Of a stretch of 64,000 nucleotides of DNA, positions 56,242 through 64,000 are shown in pieces. The stretch is from NCBI GenBank assembly GCA_028872475.1, contig JAQYMQ010000004.1, forward strand, positions 44,482 to 108,481, read 5' to 3'. The position numbers and the translations under genes were made by a program. Each line of letters opens with the position of its first letter. The stretch's first letter is position 1. The notes below the pieces were generated by a model, which ran no database searches, had not been told where the DNA came from, and saw only the letters and a program-made list of their open reading frames with translations. This DNA comes from Eubacteriales bacterium (GTDB taxonomy: Bacteria > Bacillota > Clostridia > Peptostreptococcales > Anaerovoracaceae).

Positions 56242-59200
56242 CTACTCCACCACACAATTGAGCTGTACGTACTTTAACCATTCTTTATTAGAAATATTTG
56301 TTTTAACTTTAAATATATCTCCTCCCTCTTCAGAAGTCTTCTTTAATTGCTCAATTATCCACAATACTTTTCGCGCAATATTATATGCTCCATTAGCATC
56401 AGCATCCTTCGGTAGTCTATCATCATATTGCTCTTCACTATTATAAAAATATCCTGCTTTATTCTTAATGGGTGATATAATATAATCTATCTCTGTTCCT
56501 GTTACACTATTTCTCATTTGTAATGTAAGATATAATATCTTTATAAGTGATTTATAAAAATCTTTACTTTCATTTCCAATAATCTGTTCTTTTAGATTTT
56601 TATTATAATCAATATCATACTGATTAAATAAATCAATCATAGCAGCTGTTAAATCAATTTCTTCATAATCCCATTGACCATTTTTTTCTGCATTTCTAAA
56701 TTTTTTTATTCTTTTACCATAAGTACAAATTGTCCATGTTGATATATCTGACGTACTTGCTCTTGGCATCTTAGAATAATCTACTAAAAATTCAAAATAT
56801 TTTTCCAATTCGTTATATCTAATATCAACAAAACTAGAGAATAGCACCTTTGAATCATTAACACTTTTATATCTAGGATTAATTAAATCTACAAATCCTG
56901 TTGTTGGATCAATTTTACTTGTTAACCATGGTGGAATATAAAATAAAAAACCATTTTGTGACTTCATTTCTTTAAAACTTGTAAATTTATTTGTAAGCTG
57001 ATATGCAGAGAAAAGTCCACCTTTGTCATACTTGTCTAAATTTTTATTAACATAGAAATTCAATTTATCTATAAGCATCTTTTCAAACTTCTGATAAACT
57101 TGTTTCTCAACTTTCATTCTGCTCCTTTTAAATCCGCTATTCAAATCCTCTATAGCAATTACTGCATCATATTTTTCAACAAGGCTACATATCTTATGAA
57201 CTACTTGACTTATATATCCCTCTTTAACATTTTTTATACCTGCTATAGTATTCCAGTCTTTTCTAGCTTTTGTGTTTTCTTTCTCTCTGGAATCAAGCAA
57301 AGAATGATAATCGGTAATATATTTTCTACACTGTTCTCCATCCATATATTCGTTTTTAATTAAATTGAAAGAACGCTGCTCATGAATGCAACCTTTCTCA
57401 TCCACTACAGTAATATATATTAAATTCCTTTCACCTCTGTCTATACCTATAACATAATTGTTATCGCACTTAATTAATTCCTCACGAACTTTAAGATTTA
57501 TGCTTCCCGTGAAAGTAGATTTAAAATTCGCTTTAACCGGAATATGCAAACTAAATTGATCCTCAGTATATCTTCTATCTTTAATAATATCGTATGAAAA
57601 AACACTTTCTTTCTTAAGATTACCATCATTTTTATTCACAATAGGTTCATTCGATGTATGGATTGTAGCATTATTAATATCAATACTCGCTTTTCTAACA
57701 AACATCTCAGCTCTACCATTCAAAGCGAATATAACATCTTTTAAATTATCCTCATCAAATAAAGCATTGAAATACATCGTATGTAAATTAGGTTTACCCT
57801 TACTATACTCAGAAAAATCTTTATTATAAATTTTAAATAAGAATAATTTGCCTTCTGAAACCAATTTATCTATATACGCTTTTGAAACATCTTCAAATTC
57901 TAATTTATAACCCTGCTCATTCACTTCTTTATAAAATTCGCTTATATTTTCATACTCTTGCGTATCAGAAAATTGAAAATTAAAATGTTTCCAATCATTA
58001 TGTTTATTAATACTTAATTTAAAGAAATCAATTAATTCATGACAAAAATTAATATCAAAATTTTCACCTTTTTTATGTAATCCACGATTATATTTATCCA
58101 TTAAATTATCCGAAGGAGCATATACATCAATATTTTTCTCCGAAAAAAATACTTTTGGAAGCATCCTATGTGATCTAGATAGTAGTTTATATACCATCTT
58201 TGATATAATTTCTTCCCCTTCTGAAATTTCTGGAATCTGCCTGAATATATTTTTTGATTTTTTATTCATTATTCCTAAATAATAATACTTCTTGTCTTTA
58301 AATAGTACAGATGAATAATCCTCCTCTTTATTTCTGTCCCATCCCCCCAAAAATTGTGGATTATCAAAATTTAATTTGATTTTTTCATTAGAATAAGGTT
58401 TTTGTGTCACATAATCTCTTACTTTATTATATAAAAGATTAACTGTATTTAGTTGATCTAATAAAGGTAAATATTGAGCATAAAATCTTTCGTCCTTTGA
58501 TGTTTCAATACCTGATCCTTTAAACTTGCTTGCAAATCGTTGAAAATCTTTAATACTATCTAAAAATATTTTAATCTTTACAACAGCTTTTTTATCGGAT
58601 ATCAACTTTTTATCAAGAGAATAATCTCTAGATAATATTAACTCTATATCTTTAAAAGCGTCCATAATAGCTGTATATAATTTTTTTGATTCTAAAATAA
58701 TATATTCACAAACATTATTGCCTGATGTATTAAATGAAGAACCTTGGTTGCCTGCATTTTGCAACTGCACTAAGCTATAACTTTTTATCCCTTTAAAATA
58801 CTTCTTCCTATTTTCTTCATATTTTTCTATATTCTTTTTCTTTGATAAAGGCTGCTCACTATCATATTGCTCATTCAATCCATTTTGTATTGTAACCCAA
58901 TCTCCGAAAACAGACTTAGAAATGGACGTTATATTAGGTCCTGATGATACATAAACTCCATGCAAATTATAATTTTCTATATGTGTAAATAATCCTGCTA
59001 ATTCCTCAAATATATCTAAAGTTCTAAGGTGTGTCTCCTCACTAATATATTCCAAAAATTCTTTAATTGCTGTAACCAATTCTCTATCATTTTTAAATTT
59101 TTCTGGAATAAATGAAATACTATCTCTATCACTTAAAATTTGTTTATATAACATTTTCAATTTAGGAATTCTCGTTTTATTTTTTTGATTGTATTCATTA

Positions 59201-59979
59201 ATATACTCATTAATTCCTTTTATTTTCTCGCCTGTTAATAATGAATATCCACCAATTATTTGATTATATTGTTCAATTCCTTTTTGAGACAAATGTTTGC
59301 TAAAATTATTTATACTAAAAATACTAATCTCATCATCCAATATAAAATCTGAATAATTATTCTTTAAATCATCTAACCCTGTTTCTTTCAATACATCTGT
59401 AATTAAAATTTTTAATTTTAAATTATCTAAATATTTATGTAAATTTTGATTAATAATTCTATAACCTATTTCTGTTGATTTGTTTTCACAGGAATACATA
59501 TTTTTTCTATTTTTAAAAAATCCTTGAAAATATGTAGTAAAATCGCGAAATTTCTTTAGCGCTTCCCTCTCTTCATCCGTTTCTATATAATCAACCAATA
59601 TTTCACGAATTATCTCTTTTTTAAATAATTTAGAATATTTATCATGCTCGCTAAATGATTTAGAAATCGCCTTTCTCATATCTAAATTTATTTTTTCCAT
59701 TTGCTTTTTTTCTTTATCATCTTTATTGTTTTTAAAATACAAATGTGCGTATTCTTCGATATCTTTCAGTTCACATCCTTCAAGTGCTTCATCGATAAAC
59801 ACCTTATGATAACGGTTCATCATTTTTTTTATTAGTACATATGCGTCTGCTCTTTTTTGATCTTCATCAATTAATCCTAATTTTGTAAAATTTTCTAAAG
59901 TCTCTCCCTGTGGAATAAGCTTAAATTTAAGCGTCTTATTCAAAGAGTATAATTTTGTAAAGTTATCTATTTTTTTCAT
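56242..59979 (-). CDS. cas12a: CRISPR-associated endonuclease Cas12a (Cpf1)
   Basis: Single effector of type V-A, which processes its own crRNA and cuts DNA beside a T-rich PAM. With the start at MKKIDNFTKLYSLNKT (AGGAGGG five bases upstream) it has 1245 residues, against 1228 for LbCas12a. Visible are the WED/PI segment GGWDRNKEEDYSSVLFKDKK, the crRNA-processing region NLHTMYFNALF, RuvC-I GIDRGERNLIYI (Asp about 850), the bridge helix, RuvC-II AIEDLNSGFKRSR (Glu about 940), the Nuc-domain Arg in MRNSVTGTEID, and RuvC-III DADANGAYNIA (Asp 1194). Several blocks are close to LbCas12a (VEKQVYQKFEKMLIDKLN, WLTSKIDP), so a similar TTTV PAM is likely but unproven. All catalytic residues are intact. 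Confidence 0.98.
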   Translation of the reverse strand: MKKIDNFTKLYSLNKTLKFKLIPQGETLENFTKLGLIDEDQKRADAYVLIKKMMNRYHKVFIDEALEGCELKDIEEYAHLYFKNNKDDKEKKQMEKINLDMRKAISKSFSEHDKYSKLFKKEIIREILVDYIETDEEREALKKFRDFTTYFQGFFKNRKNMYSCENKSTEIGYRIINQNLHKYLDNLKLKILITDVLKETGLDDLKNNYSDFILDDEISIFSINNFSKHLSQKGIEQYNQIIGGYSLLTGEKIKGINEYINEYNQKNKTRIPKLKMLYKQILSDRDSISFIPEKFKNDRELVTAIKEFLEYISEETHLRTLDIFEELAGLFTHIENYNLHGVYVSSGPNITSISKSVFGDWVTIQNGLNEQYDSEQPLSKKKNIEKYEENRKKYFKGIKSYSLVQLQNAGNQGSSFNTSGNNVCEYIILESKKLYTAIMDAFKDIELILSRDYSLDKKLISDKKAVVKIKIFLDSIKDFQRFASKFKGSGIETSKDERFYAQYLPLLDQLNTVNLLYNKVRDYVTQKPYSNEKIKLNFDNPQFLGGWDRNKEEDYSSVLFKDKKYYYLGIMNKKSKNIFRQIPEISEGEEIISKMVYKLLSRSHRMLPKVFFSEKNIDVYAPSDNLMDKYNRGLHKKGENFDINFCHELIDFFKLSINKHNDWKHFNFQFSDTQEYENISEFYKEVNEQGYKLEFEDVSKAYIDKLVSEGKLFLFKIYNKDFSEYSKGKPNLHTMYFNALFDEDNLKDVIFALNGRAEMFVRKASIDINNATIHTSNEPIVNKNDGNLKKESVFSYDIIKDRRYTEDQFSLHIPVKANFKSTFTGSINLKVREELIKCDNNYVIGIDRGERNLIYITVVDEKGCIHEQRSFNLIKNEYMDGEQCRKYITDYHSLLDSREKENTKARKDWNTIAGIKNVKEGYISQVVHKICSLVEKYDAVIAIEDLNSGFKRSRMKVEKQVYQKFEKMLIDKLNFYVNKNLDKYDKGGLFSAYQLTNKFTSFKEMKSQNGFLFYIPPWLTSKIDPTTGFVDLINPRYKSVNDSKVLFSSFVDIRYNELEKYFEFLVDYSKMPRASTSDISTWTICTYGKRIKKFRNAEKNGQWDYEEIDLTAAMIDLFNQYDIDYNKNLKEQIIGNESKDFYKSLIKILYLTLQMRNSVTGTEIDYIISPIKNKAGYFYNSEEQYDDRLPKDADANGAYNIARKVLWIIEQLKKTSEEGGDIFKVKTNISNKEWLKYVQLNCVVE

Positions 59980-60039
59980 AACAGCCCTCCTATAATAAAT
60001 TTTAATTACATGCACAAACGGTTAACTTGCAGAATTAAC

Positions 60040-61020
60040 CTAAATCGTATTAACTACATTATTAATCATTTTTTTGTATCTCTTATTTACACTCTCTGGT
60101 CCTACAATCCTCACCTTTCCTTCAAATCCAAATATCCAACAAAAGAAAATATGGCTAACAGCAACATTGACAACAACACTAAAATGTTTATCATCACACA
60201 CCTTAATATCTATATCTAAACCAAATCTATCAATAATTGCATCCACAACATCATTTTCTACAAAAAGCTCAACATCTTCACATTGGCTATTGAACATTCG
60301 GAATGTAGTATTAAGATATACTTCTAAAACAAAGTCATCTGGTGCTTTATTAGCTATTTCATCTAAAATAATCAAATTCGGCATGATACGATCTATTCTA
60401 AAATTCCTAACTTTATTATCGTAATCATAGACTCCAACTAGATAATAATAGTCTCCACTCCATATCAAATGTAGTGGAGAAAGAATATATCGATCACCAT
60501 TATGCTTCATACACTTGTTTTTATTCACATCATACTTAAAATACTGAAACGATATTTTTTTCTTTTTATTTATGGCTTCATTAATTTTGTCTATATTAAT
60601 ATATATATTTTCATTTTTAGCTTTTGTACGATTTTCACATCCTATATTTCGTCTCAGAGTTGTAGAAGCATAGATACTAGCAAGAGATGAAAGCTTTTCT
60701 ATAAGCTCCTTACTTTTTTGCTCCGGAATAAATTTTGAAGATGCCACTGCATCAATCAATAACTTTAGTTCCGGAATATCAAATTTTCTATCAAATAAAT
60801 TATATTGATTTTGTTTAGATTTTACTTCTTCAATTTCATAACCAAATTCTCTCAACACTTCAATATCTTTTTTGATTGTGTGCCTATGCGACTTAATTCC
60901 ATAATCTTCTTCTAAAATATTAATAAAATCTGTTGTTGTAAGAAAATGCATCTCATCCGTTTGCTCTTTTAATATCTTAAGAATATACAATAACCTTAAT
61001 TTTGTACTATTGTCCATCAA
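60040..61020 (-). CDS. WYL-domain transcriptional regulator next to cas12a
   Basis: A 326-residue protein with an N-terminal DeoR-like winged helix (LRLLYILKILKEQTDEMHFLTTTDFINILEE ... HTIKKDIEVLREFGYEI), a WYL domain (about 145-230; ISFQYFKYDVNKNKC, LSPLHLIWSGDYYYLVGVYDYDNKVRNFRIDRI) and a C-terminal WCX extension. WYL proteins bind nucleic acids or nucleotides and often accompany CRISPR systems as regulators. The gene lies 60 bp upstream of cas12a on the same strand with no terminator between, so it is likely first in the operon. GGAAAGGATAA precedes the start; either of the first two Met is possible. Confidence 0.92.
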   Translation of the reverse strand: MMDNSTKLRLLYILKILKEQTDEMHFLTTTDFINILEEDYGIKSHRHTIKKDIEVLREFGYEIEEVKSKQNQYNLFDRKFDIPELKLLIDAVASSKFIPEQKSKELIEKLSSLASIYASTTLRRNIGCENRTKAKNENIYINIDKINEAINKKKKISFQYFKYDVNKNKCMKHNGDRYILSPLHLIWSGDYYYLVGVYDYDNKVRNFRIDRIMPNLIILDEIANKAPDDFVLEVYLNTTFRMFNSQCEDVELFVENDVVDAIIDRFGLDIDIKVCDDKHFSVVVNVAVSHIFFCWIFGFEGKVRIVGPESVNKRYKKMINNVVNTI

Positions 61021-61090
61021 CTAATTATCCTTTCCAAAAGTTTTCAAAAATTAAATTAACAGTTTAATTACAATTATTTGTATCAACTTA

Positions 61091-61161
61091 ATCTTAGCAC
61101 AATACTTTTCATTTGAAAAGCTATTTTTTTGTAACATCTTATTTGTCGATATTTTTCGACA
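61091..61161 (-). promoter_or_regulatory. Candidate promoter and palindromic operators of the WYL-cas operon
   Basis: Minus strand TGCTAAGAT (extended -10, core at 61091-61096) has its weak -35 region inside CTTTTCAAATGAAAAG, a perfect 7-bp inverted repeat (61105-61120). Farther upstream is TGTCGAAAAATATCGACA (61144-61161), another perfect inverted repeat. Both are good candidates for binding by the WYL regulator. In the 324-bp gap 61021-61344 I otherwise see only the terminator at 61236-61279; the 81-codon ORF at 61051-61296 runs through that hairpin and is rejected. Confidence 0.45.
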
Positions 61162-61235
61162 GTATGTTTGAGTCATAAATATATAAATGATAAAATAACA
61201 AGATATTGTATTCGTAAATATTTTTGTAAACTTGG

Positions 61236-61279
61236 CAAAAAAACAACCCCGTATAGCACCTATCCATGCTACACAAGGT
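61236..61279 (-). terminator. Terminator after the Fem-type gene
   Basis: Minus strand ACCTTGTGTAGCA, 8-nt loop, TGCTATACGGGGT, then TGTTTTTTT. The 13-bp stem includes G-U pairs. It isolates the WYL-cas operon from upstream transcription. Confidence 0.85.
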
Positions 61280-61344
61280 CGTAGTTTTAAAATCATTTAT
61301 TCTTAAAGTATTTTATTGATAATTTTTAAAATATCAATAAAAAA

Positions 61345-62577
61345 TTACTTCTTTCTCATTTTTCTAATTTTCTTTTTCAAATTATAAAGACCATTTATCA
61401 AATGATACAGTGGAGACGTCGCTAAATCAAACTCTCCTATATATTCTTCAATATTAGGCACAAAATGTTGTTTAAACTCAAGCAGACCATCGTTCAACGA
61501 ACCCTGAATTCCTCCCATACACGCCTTACTAAATCCATCACTATAAGCCTCTTCCATTGTTTTTAGATAAAGAAGATACTGCGCAAAATATGTTTTATAC
61601 CTTACATCAAATCCAGCATAAAGCATCTCTAATGTATCTCCATAACCTATGGAAATTATACCAGCAAGGGTAATTATATCCTCATCAGTATCTATATTAT
61701 TAAGCTCTTCAAGAGATCTTTCAATTGCCGCCTTATTCTGCTCAAGCTCTTTCATTTTCTTAGGAGCATTTTTATTTGCCAGTTCACTTATCTTATCTTC
61801 AATTTCATTAATCCTGTCATTCAAGGTTTCTCTTGTCTCTGAGATATGAAGCTCTGCAAAGCTAAGTCTATATCCATCAGGATAAGCATTTACCATCTTT
61901 TCAAAGTATGATACATCCCTTAATGAAATACTCTTTCGTTCCATCGTTTTTTCAAGTATATCTTGAAATCGCATAAGATCTTCTTTAGAGCCGTTTGATT
62001 TGCGAATAACAACATTTTTCTTTTCTGCACGATTTATCTTCTGTCTCGTAGCGGAGCTAAGCACTTTTTTGAAATCATCACACAAAAAAGTCGTAGCATC
62101 AAATCTCGGCTGAAATGTTTCTCCCATTTCAATCGTCTTGCCTTTCCAGTAAAACCCCTGTTGTTTCAACGCTTCGATAACACTTAACGCTTCACTAGAT
62201 TCTTCAGCACTTACAAAGTCGTTTATTAAAGCAGATCTTAAAACAACTTTAGGATCCATCTTAATAAAAAGAAGTTTCTTTGCCTTCGCCAATTTTTTAA
62301 GGTTCGAAAAGTAAAAATCTAAAAGTTCTCTATCATTATAATCAAATATTGGTCCACGAGGCATATAACCTACTGATACCAACCCTTTTACAGTCTGTAT
62401 CAGCATAAGTCCTGCCGCCTTTAACTTACCTTCACCATCTTTTACACCAGTATATATAGGCGTCCAATTATCCTTTATTTCCTTCCAGTTATATGACTGA
62501 AGTAAACTATTAAGTGGGTGCGATGCAACAAATTCATCATATTCCGCCTTATCTATTTCAGTTAAAAATTTATACAT
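61345..62577 (-). CDS. FemABX-type peptidyltransferase (peptidoglycan cross-bridge)
   Basis: Adds amino acids from aminoacyl-tRNA to the peptidoglycan stem peptide or lipid II. The 410 residues show the family start (AEYDEFVASHPLNSLLQSYNWKEI), the GNAT-like half with GYMPRGPIFDY, the coiled-coil arm about 255-300 (NDRINEIEDKISELANKNAPKK), and the second GNAT-like half ending CMGGIQGSLNDGLLEFKQHF with the usual GI..F..GFGG-like region. This matches MurM/FemX rather than a fragment. The amino acid added is unknown. GGAGGG precedes the ATG. Confidence 0.93.
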   Translation of the reverse strand: MYKFLTEIDKAEYDEFVASHPLNSLLQSYNWKEIKDNWTPIYTGVKDGEGKLKAAGLMLIQTVKGLVSVGYMPRGPIFDYNDRELLDFYFSNLKKLAKAKKLLFIKMDPKVVLRSALINDFVSAEESSEALSVIEALKQQGFYWKGKTIEMGETFQPRFDATTFLCDDFKKVLSSATRQKINRAEKKNVVIRKSNGSKEDLMRFQDILEKTMERKSISLRDVSYFEKMVNAYPDGYRLSFAELHISETRETLNDRINEIEDKISELANKNAPKKMKELEQNKAAIERSLEELNNIDTDEDIITLAGIISIGYGDTLEMLYAGFDVRYKTYFAQYLLYLKTMEEAYSDGFSKACMGGIQGSLNDGLLEFKQHFVPNIEEYIGEFDLATSPLYHLINGLYNLKKKIRKMRKK

Positions 62578-62598
62578 ATATTCCCTCCAACTGCTCCA

Positions 62599-62607
62599 AT
62601 TATAGCA
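62599..62607 (-). promoter_or_regulatory. Extended -10 promoter for the Fem-type gene
   Basis: Minus strand TGCTATAAT, a perfect extended -10 about 22-27 bp before the start codon, with no good -35 at the expected distance. Confidence 0.4.
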
Positions 62608-62738
62608 TACTGGTGATTTTAAATCTATTTTGGAGTTATAAACACGAAATCACAAAAACACATTCCTAAAAGTTTCTACAATCTTAAAAACATGTTTTTA
62701 ATTTTTCTACTGTTTAATAATCTATATAAACGATAATT

Positions 62739-63401
62739 CTATTTAATTTTATATACCTCTTTGCCACTTGCTAACTCGAAGTGATATTTAGCTATACCAA
62801 GATCCATAGCTGCGTAAAAGCTTCTACCATGTTTCGCCGCAACATTATCATTATTATCCAATTCAAAATAAAATTTTTGTTGATTAACAGCAGTTGGAGC
62901 AAGAAGTGCAGCTTTTACACCATTTAAAAACCATTCTGGCATACCTTCTTCATAATTACTTACAGTTGAGATTTCCTTACTTTTGTGAGCAACGCCATTT
63001 GTTTCACCATAACCAATAGAAATTAGACAACGTTCTGATTCTCCAGACATTTTTTGTGCCTTACTCTTTCCATGAGTCAAAGCCACCCAACAAGTATTTA
63101 ATCCAAGCTCCTGTGCTTTTAATACAATCTGCTCTCCATAATAACCCAGCTTTTCATCCAAACCCTTGGATTTTTTCCCTATTAAAGAAATATAATTTTG
63201 CACTCCTCTAAACTTTCCGTAATGAGCCTTCAAAGAATCAAAGCATGTAGGCTCATCATACAAGATTTGTATATTTAAATCGGCTAAACTATTTATTTCC
63301 GCAATCAATTGATTTAAAATGTCCCTCTTTTCCTGTTCAATAGGAATACTTTTATAAGCTCTAACACTATGTCTTTCTTCCATAATTTTTATAATGTCCA
63401 T
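62739..63401 (-). CDS. Nitroreductase-family flavoprotein (putative TM nitroreductase)
   Basis: A 220-residue FMN-dependent oxidoreductase of the type in which two nitroreductase repeats form one chain. Residues 10-15 (RHSVRAY) bind FMN phosphate; GYYGEQIVLKAQELGLNTCWVAL and the late AALLAPTAVNQQKFYFEL are the family's other motifs. The physiological substrate is unknown. AGGAGGTATAA precedes the ATG. It stands alone between the Fem-type gene and the small gene at the window end. Confidence 0.88.
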   Translation of the reverse strand: MDIIKIMEERHSVRAYKSIPIEQEKRDILNQLIAEINSLADLNIQILYDEPTCFDSLKAHYGKFRGVQNYISLIGKKSKGLDEKLGYYGEQIVLKAQELGLNTCWVALTHGKSKAQKMSGESERCLISIGYGETNGVAHKSKEISTVSNYEEGMPEWFLNGVKAALLAPTAVNQQKFYFELDNNDNVAAKHGRSFYAAMDLGIAKYHFELASGKEVYKIK

Positions 63402-63462
63402 ATTTATACCTCCTATATCTGAGATAATTGTAAACTTTAATTTTATTTATTCTTTTTATTAT

Positions 63463-63864
63463 TTATGGATGCTCTTTTATGTCAATTATTTTCCATACAC
63501 CCTCCTCATCCTTTTCAAATATCCATAGAGAAGGAATGTCATAACTACCTTGAATAACCTCATCTTTTTCATCCTTCACTTCATTTGTATACCATATCCA
63601 CACATATCCATAAGAATCATCACCAAAATGCGCTGACCACAGTTTTAAAGAATGGGTTTCACTTTTACCTCCTATGTCACCACCTGGCGCATATCTTGAC
63701 AAAAGCCCATATTTATCATATAACTCCTTTTCTGGAGTAGTCAAATCCGAAAATGCTTTATCAGCTTTAGCAACAAACAATCTTGCTCTATCACGATCTT
63801 CCGGACTACCAATGGATGCCAGCTTTGTTATTTCTCCAGTCGTATAAAACGATGGATGGACCAA
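63463..63864 (-). CDS. Hypothetical protein, possibly the 3' part of a frameshifted gene
   Basis: Not recognised. The 133-codon frame reads as convincing protein (HPSFYTTGEITKLASIGSPE, ALWSAHFG-like aromatic strands, WKIIDIKEHP end) and could be an NTF2- or lumazine-binding-like fold. However, it has no proper start: only a TTG without a ribosome site, four codons after a stop. An upstream frame, open from the window edge to 63806, overlaps it by 59 bp in another register. The simplest explanation is a single gene with a frameshift near 63810-63870, or a downstream start such as the TTG/ATT codons further in. Confidence 0.5.
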   Translation of the reverse strand: MVHPSFYTTGEITKLASIGSPEDRDRARLFVAKADKAFSDLTTPEKELYDKYGLLSRYAPGGDIGGKSETHSLKLWSAHFGDDSYGYVWIWYTNEVKDEKDEVIQGSYDIPSLWIFEKDEEGVWKIIDIKEHP

Positions 63865-64000
63865 TTCTATAGATTATTTTTCCAATATTATATATGTTGA
63901 TTATTGCACTAACAGGCTCTTTACCCTCTTGCCAAATCCATCCGGAATATATTGTACAATATCCGTTATACCCTTCAGACAGAATCTCAAATTCAGCATT
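63806..64000 (-). CDS. Partial reading frame at the right edge
   Basis: A minus-strand frame is open from the window edge to a stop at 63806 and reads NAEFEILSEGYNGYCTIYSG, then WIWQEGKEPVSAIINIYNIG. It is too short for the ORF track. It looks coding until about IYRIGPS, where homology-like character passes to the overlapping frame of the gene at 63463-63864. It may be the 5' part of that gene or a separate upstream gene whose start is outside the window. Confidence 0.4.
   Translation of the reverse strand, partial: NAEFEILSEGYNGYCTIYSGWIWQEGKEPVSAIINIYNIGKIIYRIGPSIVLYDWRNNKAGIHW

Noticed and set aside
61051-61296. 81-codon minus-strand ORF upstream of the WYL gene
   Set aside because: It contains the Fem-gene terminator stem and the palindromic promoter region, and the translation is low-complexity and hydrophobic without a ribosome site.
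62660-62720. Palindrome TTAAAAACATGTTTTTAA as a terminator after the nitroreductase gene
   Set aside because: It is made of A and T runs with almost no GC pairs, so chance in this AT-rich gap is as likely.

Overview
The window comes from an AT-rich, low-GC Gram-positive anaerobe, most likely a butyrate-forming member of the Clostridia (Eubacteriales). The evidence is pyruvate:ferredoxin oxidoreductase directly upstream of a butyryl-CoA:acetate CoA-transferase, an AddAB recombination nuclease, a molybdenum hydroxylase with its cofactor genes, strong GGAGG-type ribosome binding sites and many TTG/GTG starts. The species cannot be named from the sequence alone. Almost every gene lies on the minus strand; only the truncated cation transporter at the left edge and one small UPF0145 gene lie on the plus strand.

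Layout. 1-10 kb: end of a cation diffusion facilitator, then a nitrilase-gpmI-pepP operon, a Nudix hydrolase whose 3' end has been tandemly duplicated, a membrane XRE regulator, rlmN, and one reading frame joining TrmB to an aminotransferase. 10-15 kb: a polyamine ABC transporter (potA, potB and a fused potC-potD); PotA carries an unusual repeat insertion. 14.7-18 kb: small envelope genes, a polysaccharide flippase and an acyltransferase pseudogene. 18-24.4 kb: nifJ, but and brnQ. 24.6-32 kb: a UPF0145 gene and addAB. 32-34 kb: two unrecognised small genes, a structured intergenic element and a YopX-like gene. 33.9-37.6 kb: three-subunit molybdenum hydroxylase. 38-41.4 kb: GDPD, lysophospholipase-like hydrolase and a GPH symporter. 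41.7-50.9 kb: a long molybdenum operon (MocA-ModE fusion, histidine phosphatase, XdhC, MoeA-like protein, MoaC, MoaA, MOSC-MogA fusion, ModA, ModB, ModC) that would import molybdate, build molybdopterin and mature the nearby hydroxylase. 51-53 kb: DUF4177 protein and glycerol kinase.

53.0-61.0 kb holds a complete type V-A CRISPR-Cas system: a WYL-domain regulator, cas12a (LbCas12a-like, 1245 aa with intact RuvC residues), cas4, cas1, cas2, a 125-nt leader, and an array of 20 repeats and 19 spacers followed by a terminator. Two spacers in the array differ by one base. The right edge has a Fem-type peptidyltransferase, a nitroreductase and a possibly frameshifted small gene.

The points most worth following up are the WYL-cas12a arrangement with palindromes at a candidate promoter, the twin spacers, the TrmB-aminotransferase frame, the repeat insertion in PotA, and the structured element beside the unknown gene pair. 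I saw no rRNA, tRNA or insertion sequence.
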